Below are positions 57,049-64,000 of a stretch of DNA of 64,000 bases, piece after piece; positions within the stretch are counted from its first letter, which is position 1, and each line of letters begins with the position of its first letter. A program made the position numbers and the translations under genes. The notes beneath the pieces were generated by a model. That model had not been told where the DNA came from. It worked only from the letters and a program-made list of their open reading frames with translations, and made no database searches. The DNA comes from Streptococcus oralis (GTDB lineage: Bacteria; Bacillota; Bacilli; Lactobacillales; Streptococcaceae). The stretch spans positions 1,523,501-1,587,500 of the forward strand of contig NZ_CP046524.1 of the NCBI RefSeq assembly GCF_021497945.1, read 5' to 3'.

Positions 57049-57101
57049 CTTTTCACTTTCTCTTGATGCTAAAATTTGTCAAAAGCAAAGGTAATCAGAA
57101 G

Positions 57102-60100
57102 CTATTCCTTTTTCCCTTTCGCGATAAAGAGAGCAGATAGAGCTAAACTTACGCCTGCTAGGAAGAGAGCTGTGTCAGATTTGCTTTCACCTGTTGCCGG
57201 AAGCTCCTTCTGATCATCATGTTTAACTTCTGGAGTCTTAGTATCAGCGAGTGGACTTAAGTTCAATTTGTACTCTGGTTTTTCAACTGTCGGTGCTGGT
57301 TGGTCTCCTGCTGTACCAAGTGGACCTGTGTACTCTGGTACTTCATGTACTGCTGCTTCTACCGCGTTCACACCACCTGTAAAGTCCAGTTTCTCGACCG
57401 TCGGTGCTGGTTGATCTCCTGCTGTACCAAGTGGACCTGTGTACTCTGGAAGCTCATGTACCAAGGCTTCAACTGCATTGACACCACCCTGGAACTCAGG
57501 TTTTTCTACTGTTGGAGCAGCTTGGTCACCCACTGTTGCTACTGGGCCTGTGTACTCTGGTACTTCATGTACCAAGGCCTCAGCTGCATTGACACCACCT
57601 GTGAATTCAGGAATCTCAAGAACGGGTGCTGGTTCATCACCCTTGCTTGATTGAACAGATTCTTCTGTCAATTCTTGATAGAAGCTCGCCAATTCATAAA
57701 ACTCAGCCTTGCCGCCTTCCCAGACTAATTTGACGTCTAGAAGAGAGCCACCATTTCGGATAGCGAAGGTTTGGAGACTAGATGTAATGGCACCGAGGTC
57801 TGTCCAACTGTCTTGACCATCCTTGAGTGTTCTAGCAAGAACACGTGCTTTCGCTCCTTCAGGTAGACTGGAAACAAGACGAAGGTGGTTAGCTTTGGTT
57901 GGTTCAGACAAGTGATACACCAATTCGCCCTTGTCTTTTTCAGACTTGTAGCTGGTCAAGACTTTGCCGTCTACAAGATTATTATAAAGGTTGCCTTGGC
58001 TTTCTCCACTACTTCCTTCTACTGTTGGATCATTGATTGGTTTGACAAATTCACCGTCATTGATGACCAATTCTGTAAATCCTACAAAACGGGCATCATA
58101 ATCCGCCGTATAGAGGACACGGAGATAGTTAGCTTTGACTGGTGTCGTCAATTCACCCTCGATGTAGCGATTTCCTGGCATTTTAGAATCATGTGTCCAA
58201 CCATCTGTCAATGAATCATCGTGTTGGCTGTTGGCCACACCATCTCCCACTGTCACAACATCTGTCCAAGTTTTACCGTCTTGGCTGACTTGGATCTTAC
58301 CATCACGAAGGTAGTTTTGAGTTCCGTCTTGGATATAGGCTCTGATCTTCTTGATGGTACGTTCGCTACCAAGCTTCAAGGTTACGTGGCCATCTTTATG
58401 GGCATAGTCTGAAAACTCAACGAAGTTATTGTAAACACCGTCAAATAGTTGATCTAGGTTGTTTAGTTTACGAACATCATTGCTGCCGTATGTTGGATGA
58501 ATGCCCATAGTTGTAGATTCTAGTTTGGTTGGTTGCACTTCTTTGGTTGTTACAAGGAGAGAAGTGGCTGTCACAGCTTGTTCCTGATCTGTTTTGTTGA
58601 CCAGACGCACATAACGTACTAAGTGGGTTGCGACAGATCTGTCTTTCAACTGGCTAGCTGACGTCCACTCTTGCGCATTTGCAGAATACTCTAGGCTAAG
58701 AGCAGGGTTGACTTGGCCTTTGAGCTGGATGCTCTTGATCTGATGGATACGGTCAAGCTTCATTCCTAGATAGCTATGAGCAGGGAGTTTGGTTCCAGCT
58801 GGAATTTGAAGTTCGTAACTGCCTAAGCTATCCACTACTGGTGTTTCCTTCAAGGCATCGACGTTGGTGTCTGTTAACTCACTGTTTCCAGAGCGTGTCT
58901 CAACAGAGAAGTCCTGAATACGCCACCAGAGGTCGAGGACCTTGGTATTGCGTACTCGGATGTAACGAGCATTGATCGCTCTGGTCACTTCCTTGGTTTG
59001 TTCTCCTGATAGGCGATCCAACTCTTGCCATGCAGTTCCATCTGTAGAGTACTCAAGTACACCTGCGGCAAGCTTATCACCCGTTCCTTGGCGAAGTCGT
59101 ACTTTAGTGACTGACTTGACTTCACCGAGGTCAAGCTGTGCCCAGGCATCTACTGGAGTTGTATTGCTACCGTCAGCATTTGCCATCATGGCTTCTGTAT
59201 TGTCCTTGCCATCAGTGATTTGACGGGCTGAGGTATTTAGTTTGTAAACTAAGTTTGAGCTTAGACTAACTGTCGTTGCTTGTTGGCTACGAGCTTTTTC
59301 AACTGGACGGTTAACTGCAATTTCCTGAACTGCAAACCAGGTGTTTTCGCGATCTGCTGTCGCAATCATGCGAACTGCCTTAGCCCTAATAGTGAGATTT
59401 TCAAACTTAAGAAGAGATTCATTTCCGACATAGCTTGGCTCTTTCAAAGTTACCCAGTTATCATTTTCATCTTGATACTGTACTTCTGCCTTACTAAAGG
59501 TATCACGTGGATTTGCCTGCGTTCCCATAGCAAAGGTCAAGGTTTGAATCGCTACTGGTTTATTGAACTTCATACCAATATAATCACCTGTCTTGATACT
59601 ATTTGGTGATTTAATAATCGCATGAGTTGCCAAATCGCCATCCGTTACTTCTGCCAAGCCACCCTCTACACCTGTTCGATTGGTGATAAAGGTGCTGATG
59701 ATTTGGTCTGGATGCAAGACTTTTTGAACTTCTGACGCTAGGACTTCTTTCAAGGATAGGATAAATGGACGAATATGTTGAACACCTAATTCAGCCTTTT
59801 CAAGATGGTCTACATAATGGAAGGTGTGAGTTTGAGACTGTTCGTAGAACTTCAAACCTTTATAGTAGCTGTCCCAAAGTTTGGCTGCATCGTTTGTAGC
59901 CATAGCTTCAGTTCCTGTAAGGAAGGCATCGAGAGCATTCATCTGGTCGATTGCATTATCCAACCAATAGTGGATTTGGGCAACCATTTTTTTATCGCCT
60001 GATGCTTTATAGAGTTCGGCTGCTTCTTTAATCTTGGCAAATTCTGCTCGCAAGGCTGCACGTTCGGCAGTCACATCCTGACCTGCTTTGAGCTTGGTCA

Positions 60101-63100
60101 TGAAGTCTGTTAATTTTGGAGCCAAGTCTACCGATTCTTCTAGTTTGACGACACGATTATCCATGTTTTGGTTAATCATGTGCTTACCAAGTTCGCGAAA
60201 GGCTGCTGATACCTTGCTATCTTCAAAATGACCATTTTCAACAAAGTTGAAGGCAATGTCATTGATTTTCTTAGCTTCTTCTTCTGATTTCCACTGTTTC
60301 CATGAGTATTGAGCTCCTGAAAAGAGGGCAATCTTAGATGGTTCAGACTGTTGCATTGGGTTCAACATGATCCCTGATAGCAAGCTTGGATCCACATTTG
60401 GATGAAGGAATTTCTCACCACCACCTAGAATTAAGTGTTGTTTGGAATTATCTGTTACTGGCCAGTTAATCCAAAGTGAAACTGGGCGATAGGTCTTGCC
60501 ACCTGCAGTTAGATTGTTCTTGAGAGTTGAGAGGAAGCTTTCAGAGACTTCGCCCCAAATCTTACCACCAGTCAAGGTCATGGATGTTGAATGTGGGAGA
60601 TTTTCATTGAGGGATTTCAACTCATCCTCACGTCCATTGCCCCAATACTGACCTGGTACAAAGATCATTTCTTTGCGAAGACCACTGTAGGTTCCCTGCA
60701 TTTCTGTCAACCAATCCGTCATATCCTTCATCAAGCGGTTGTAACTATTGTAACCACCTACTGGACTTGGAGCATCATCAGCTAGGATACCAAATTCACG
60801 GACACCCACTTTCATCAACTGGGTAAATTTGGCTTTGATGGTTGCCAAATCTTCTTGATAATGCGCTTCATTGCCAAAGCGGATGCGGTTGTTCATGAAT
60901 GGATGGATAGTCCAGACATAGCGAGTTTTACTTTGATTTCCAACACGAGCAAGTTCACGAATTTCTGCTAGTTTTTCTTCTGGATAGAGTTCACGCCATT
61001 TCTTGTTGTGGTATGGATCATCTTTTGGTGCAAAGAAGTATTGGTTCAATTTCAAATCGCCACCAAAACGCATGAGCTCTGCACGATCTGCGTTAGACCA
61101 TGGGTTTCCATAGTAACCTTCGATGAAACCACGGTTCTTGAGCTCTGCGTAATCTTCTACTGTCACATTGCGAAGGACTGGCACTTGGCTTTCCTTAAGC
61201 ATGTGTTTCAAGGTTGTCAAACCATAGAAAACTGCATCTGTATCTTTTCCGACGATGGAAATCGAGTTATCCTTAATCGTCAAGGCATAGGCATCAATCT
61301 TGTCAAAGAGGCCTGCTGAAACCTTGGACAAGTTTTGTTCTGCTTGTGAACCTTGTCCATGCACTCCAAGATAGATATTAGTTGCGCCTGCAACTGCAGA
61401 TTTACCAGTTGTATAAGATACTTGATTGTCCTGCAAGACACTCTTCAAGCGATTGCGAGTATAAATATCGAGCTGATCACCCATGACCAGATTGACTTGC
61501 TTACGAAGAGCCGTAACACCTTCTCCATAAGTCACTTTTTGTGGCGTTGGGAAGACCTTGTACTCTTTCTTGAGGTAGTCTGCGCTCTTGCTTGCAGCTG
61601 CAATGCTGTCTTCGCTAGCTGGTTTGCTTGCAGTGAATTGATCCGCCAATTCAACTGTTCCATCACCGGTTTGTTCTTCGTTTGGTTTTTCAGGAGTAGT
61701 TGGTTTTTCTGGTTGACTTGGTGCAGGTGTTTCCTGTCCTTCTTTGACAGGTTTCAATAGATGAACTTCAGCCGCACTTGCAAAACCACCAACGCCTTCC
61801 AAGATTTTCAACTCAATCTTGTTGGTATCTACCGCCGCAAAGTTAACCGTTTTTTCTTGGGCATTGTTGTCCCAGTTTCCTTCTGAAACCTTGACCATTT
61901 GGCCATCTTTTTGCGCGTAGATTTCGTAGCGCGTCACGACACCATTTCCACCACCTGGACGTGGGAGATATGTCAATCCATTGACTTTTTCTGCTTCTTT
62001 CAAGGTCATAGTCAGACTGTATGGCGCAGTGTCACCAGTCCATTTAGTATGCCAGAAGGTGTTTGGATCATTGTCAAAGGCCTTTTCAACAGCGCCTTCA
62101 GTCGCTGTTCCTGGCAATTCTTGGCTACTTGCAGTAGCAGTGAATTTGTCATTTGCAATCAAACGAGGATTTACAAAAGGTTTATCAGTCAACTCAGCGC
62201 TATGCAAGATTCCTTTAAACCCGCCAATGCTTTCAAGCGGTAATACCAAGCTTGTATGAGCCAAGCGTGGATGCGCAGGATCCGCGATACGCTCAATCTT
62301 TTCACCATCCACATACACTTCAGTTGATTGTGGTTTGGTTACGATGGAGATTTGATAACGTTTGTTCTTTTCAAGTTTCTTCTTGAACTGGATATGGAAC
62401 TGTTCAAATTGATAAGCAAGGTAGCCATCTTTATCAGCTAGATAGATACGGTTGTTCCCACTTGTTGAGAAGGTTTGTTCACCGTCACCAGTGACAGTCA
62501 CATCAAACTTCAAGACGTGACTTGGACCAACATCACCAGCCAAGCCTTCGATACTGCTGTCTTTCTCAAAAGCCAATCCTTGCTCGCTTGTCTTCACCTT
62601 CTTGCTTGCATAGTCCTTCACTGTTTCAGGATTGATGGTAAACAAATCACTTTGATCAATCTCTTTTTCAGGATTTGACTGTGGCGCATAAGGGCTAGTT
62701 GGTAGGGTACGTTCTGCAAAGGTCGCAGCCGCACGGTCAGATCCCCAAGTCCGTTCTGCAGTGGTTTGCATGCTCTTGAAGAAGCGTTTAAAGATATCAT
62801 AAGAGGTCAAACCTGTCTCATGAAGGTCGATATTATCGTTCCAAACCGCATGACCTCCTCCGATAATACTTGGATGAGATGATTCTAGAAGCGGACCTCC
62901 ACCTGTTCGGAAGTCGTTTGGTGTCCAGCTATTATATTGACGCTCATAGTTAGCATAGTCCCCGTAGGCTGCTTGACTATTGCTTCCACTTGGTACACTA
63001 TATGTAGGAACATCCGTGATGTTAATAATCTTAGCTCCCTGAGCAATGGCTTCATTTGGTCGTTGCCAGCCAATGCTCCAGATATCAACTTCTACACCAT

Positions 63101-64000
63101 TCCAATCAACCGCTGTTTTACCTCGTTTCGCACTGAGTGATCCCCAGATACGAGGGGTGTAGCCTTTTCCTTTAATGTATTTGATAAGGTCATTGACATA
63201 GCGACGATAGCTTTCGCGGCTGCCATAGTATTCATCCGTTCCGATATGAACAGTGGACACGCCATGAAGCGGTGCATCTGGTCCATCTAGGAGTTTGTCA
63301 TAGACGGATTTGACAAATTTAAGAGTTTCATCATACTTAGTATCCAAGTCTAGCATGGCAACTCGTTCGACATTGTGCTTGCCTGCATAATCGCTCAGAC
63401 TACCTTGATACATGAGGTCTGGACGAACTTTGACAAAGGACAGGGCATGACCTGGTGTATCAATTTCTGGTACTAGGTTGATATGCAAGGCCTTGGCAAG
63501 TTTAATCAGGTTTTGCATTTCTTCCTTAGTATAATGCTCATCTGATGTTAATTTTTGACCATCCTTACCAACAATATCTGTCTCCAAACGGAAACCAGTC
63601 TTAGCATGTTCTAGAACATACTTGAGTTGTTCTTCTGGTGTTAAATTCTTACCTGCCAAGTGTTCCTTGAGGAAGATATAGTTATCATTAAGGTGCAACT
63701 GCAAGTCGTTCATCTTGTAGTAGGCCATGTTGAGCATGATGTCTACAAGGGTGTCATAAGGGATAAATTTACGACCTGTATCTAGCATAAAGCCACGGTG
63801 GCTGAAACTTGGGAAATCACGAATTTCCCCATTTTGTAGGTCTGTTTCTCCCATTTGAAGAAGAGTACGAGTTGCGTAAAAGGCTCCTGTGTTCGTTGCA
63901 GCTTCGATGGTAATCACACCATTTTGGATAGTGATGCCATAGCCTTCCTTACCATAACCTTTGTTTTCAACCTTTTTAAACTCGATTCGTTTTTGAGCCT
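57102..64000 (-). CDS. LPXTG-anchored GH20-GH84 surface glycosidase, N-terminus outside window
   Basis: 2298 residues are visible and the frame stays open to the window edge, so the signal peptide and start lie beyond it. Domains in order from the visible start: GH20 hexosaminidase with HIGTDEYYG near residue 255 (the catalytic Asp-Glu pair), a lectin-like region near 440-610, an F5/8C-type CBM32 near 640-740 and a Pro/Glu linker near 750. GH84 follows (about 810-1300) with GFIEGYYGNPWS and ILADDAP near 1074. Several CBM32-like modules span 1425-2090, then three and a half 37-residue repeats and the sortase motif LPATGE before a helix and KGKKE. It probably removes terminal GlcNAc from host glycans. 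Confidence 0.9.
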   Translation of the reverse strand, partial: AQKRIEFKKVENKGYGKEGYGITIQNGVITIEAATNTGAFYATRTLLQMGETDLQNGEIRDFPSFSHRGFMLDTGRKFIPYDTLVDIMLNMAYYKMNDLQLHLNDNYIFLKEHLAGKNLTPEEQLKYVLEHAKTGFRLETDIVGKDGQKLTSDEHYTKEEMQNLIKLAKALHINLVPEIDTPGHALSFVKVRPDLMYQGSLSDYAGKHNVERVAMLDLDTKYDETLKFVKSVYDKLLDGPDAPLHGVSTVHIGTDEYYGSRESYRRYVNDLIKYIKGKGYTPRIWGSLSAKRGKTAVDWNGVEVDIWSIGWQRPNEAIAQGAKIINITDVPTYSVPSGSNSQAAYGDYANYERQYNSWTPNDFRTGGGPLLESSHPSIIGGGHAVWNDNIDLHETGLTSYDIFKRFFKSMQTTAERTWGSDRAAATFAERTLPTSPYAPQSNPEKEIDQSDLFTINPETVKDYASKKVKTSEQGLAFEKDSSIEGLAGDVGPSHVLKFDVTVTGDGEQTFSTSGNNRIYLADKDGYLAYQFEQFHIQFKKKLEKNKRYQISIVTKPQSTEVYVDGEKIERIADPAHPRLAHTSLVLPLESIGGFKGILHSAELTDKPFVNPRLIANDKFTATASSQELPGTATEGAVEKAFDNDPNTFWHTKWTGDTAPYSLTMTLKEAEKVNGLTYLPRPGGGNGVVTRYEIYAQKDGQMVKVSEGNWDNNAQEKTVNFAAVDTNKIELKILEGVGGFASAAEVHLLKPVKEGQETPAPSQPEKPTTPEKPNEEQTGDGTVELADQFTASKPASEDSIAAASKSADYLKKEYKVFPTPQKVTYGEGVTALRKQVNLVMGDQLDIYTRNRLKSVLQDNQVSYTTGKSAVAGATNIYLGVHGQGSQAEQNLSKVSAGLFDKIDAYALTIKDNSISIVGKDTDAVFYGLTTLKHMLKESQVPVLRNVTVEDYAELKNRGFIEGYYGNPWSNADRAELMRFGGDLKLNQYFFAPKDDPYHNKKWRELYPEEKLAEIRELARVGNQSKTRYVWTIHPFMNNRIRFGNEAHYQEDLATIKAKFTQLMKVGVREFGILADDAPSPVGGYNSYNRLMKDMTDWLTEMQGTYSGLRKEMIFVPGQYWGNGREDELKSLNENLPHSTSMTLTGGKIWGEVSESFLSTLKNNLTAGGKTYRPVSLWINWPVTDNSKQHLILGGGEKFLHPNVDPSLLSGIMLNPMQQSEPSKIALFSGAQYSWKQWKSEEEAKKINDIAFNFVENGHFEDSKVSAAFRELGKHMINQNMDNRVVKLEESVDLAPKLTDFMTKLKAGQDVTAERAALRAEFAKIKEAAELYKASGDKKMVAQIHYWLDNAIDQMNALDAFLTGTEAMATNDAAKLWDSYYKGLKFYEQSQTHTFHYVDHLEKAELGVQHIRPFILSLKEVLASEVQKVLHPDQIISTFITNRTGVEGGLAEVTDGDLATHAIIKSPNSIKTGDYIGMKFNKPVAIQTLTFAMGTQANPRDTFSKAEVQYQDENDNWVTLKEPSYVGNESLLKFENLTIRAKAVRMIATADRENTWFAVQEIAVNRPVEKARSQQATTVSLSSNLVYKLNTSARQITDGKDNTEAMMANADGSNTTPVDAWAQLDLGEVKSVTKVRLRQGTGDKLAAGVLEYSTDGTAWQELDRLSGEQTKEVTRAINARYIRVRNTKVLDLWWRIQDFSVETRSGNSELTDTNVDALKETPVVDSLGSYELQIPAGTKLPAHSYLGMKLDRIHQIKSIQLKGQVNPALSLEYSANAQEWTSASQLKDRSVATHLVRYVRLVNKTDQEQAVTATSLLVTTKEVQPTKLESTTMGIHPTYGSNDVRKLNNLDQLFDGVYNNFVEFSDYAHKDGHVTLKLGSERTIKKIRAYIQDGTQNYLRDGKIQVSQDGKTWTDVVTVGDGVANSQHDDSLTDGWTHDSKMPGNRYIEGELTTPVKANYLRVLYTADYDARFVGFTELVINDGEFVKPINDPTVEGSSGESQGNLYNNLVDGKVLTSYKSEKDKGELVYHLSEPTKANHLRLVSSLPEGAKARVLARTLKDGQDSWTDLGAITSSLQTFAIRNGGSLLDVKLVWEGGKAEFYELASFYQELTEESVQSSKGDEPAPVLEIPEFTGGVNAAEALVHEVPEYTGPVATVGDQAAPTVEKPEFQGGVNAVEALVHELPEYTGPLGTAGDQPAPTVEKLDFTGGVNAVEAAVHEVPEYTGPLGTAGDQPAPTVEKPEYKLNLSPLADTKTPEVKHDDQKELPATGESKSDTALFLAGVSLALSALFIAKGKKE
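57262..57640. repeat. 111-bp tandem repeats encoding 37-residue wall-spanning units
   Basis: Successive starts at about 57289, 57400, 57511 and 57622 are exactly 111 bp apart. Each unit encodes the pattern APTVEKPEF, GGVNAVEALVHELPEYTGP, LGTAGDQP. The first and last units are the most diverged. Repeats of this type lie just before the LPXTG signal in several mitis-group surface enzymes. Confidence 0.85.

Noticed and set aside
57262..57640. Possible non-coding satellite repeat
   Set aside because: The 111-bp period is in frame and encodes a 37-residue wall-spanning repeat.

Overview
The window is low-GC Firmicutes chromosome from a mitis-group Streptococcus of the S. mitis, S. oralis or S. 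pneumoniae type. The evidence is a choline-binding protein, a BOX repeat, a FabK/FabM/FabT fatty-acid locus, the orphan regulator RitR, the division protein MapZ, and gene order that (from memory) runs closely parallel to the pneumococcal chromosome between pbp1A and prfC. The species cannot be fixed from the sequence alone. No tRNA, insertion sequence, prophage or CRISPR array was seen.

Layout, left to right. (1) 1-5.5 kb: a truncated MscS channel, the Ser/Thr symporter sstT, an aromatic-acid exporter-like membrane protein, a structured intergenic repeat, prfC (RF3) and a YwaF-like membrane protein. (2) 5.6-11.1 kb: gatCAB, a small unknown membrane protein, a scrambled remnant containing a piece of gatB, then efp, asp23-like and nusB. 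(3) 11.1-13.3 kb: two tandem copies of a cassette, each a double-glycine peptide plus a CPBP-family membrane protease and each behind a ComE-box early-competence promoter. Position and design match the pneumococcal BriC locus, but it is duplicated here. (4) 13.4-24 kb: the complete type II fatty-acid synthesis cluster fabM-fabT-fabH-acpP-fabK-fabD-fabG-fabF-accB-fabZ-accC-accD-accA, read leftward, with FabT-type palindromes upstream of fabT and fabK. (5) 24-39.8 kb: aspartate kinase, DUF956, a T-box-controlled serS, a TDT exporter, an AhpD-like protein, an alanine/glycine symporter under a glycine riboswitch, mutS2, cvpA, zapA, rnhC, lepB, recD2, a BOX element and tig. (6) 39.8-46.7 kb: liaF-liaS-liaR with a DNA-alkylation-repair gene attached, then the mevalonate operon mvaK1-mvaD-mvaK2-fni. 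(7) 46.8-57 kb: a choline-binding protein, ritR, gnd, mapZ, an rRNA methyltransferase, RNase P RNA, gpsB, ypsA and the divergent recU-pbp1a pair, which together form a division and wall-synthesis neighbourhood. (8) 57.1-64 kb: most of a giant LPXTG-anchored glycosidase with both a GH20 and a GH84 catalytic domain; its 5' end lies outside the window.

Functional themes are membrane lipid synthesis, isoprenoid precursor supply, cell-wall growth and stress sensing, translation, and host-glycan attack at the surface. The part most worth following up is the duplicated competence-controlled peptide cassette at 11.1-13.3 kb. Next are the dual-catalytic surface glycosidase, the scrambled remnant after gatB, and the diverged, apparently covarying hairpin repeat downstream of prfC.
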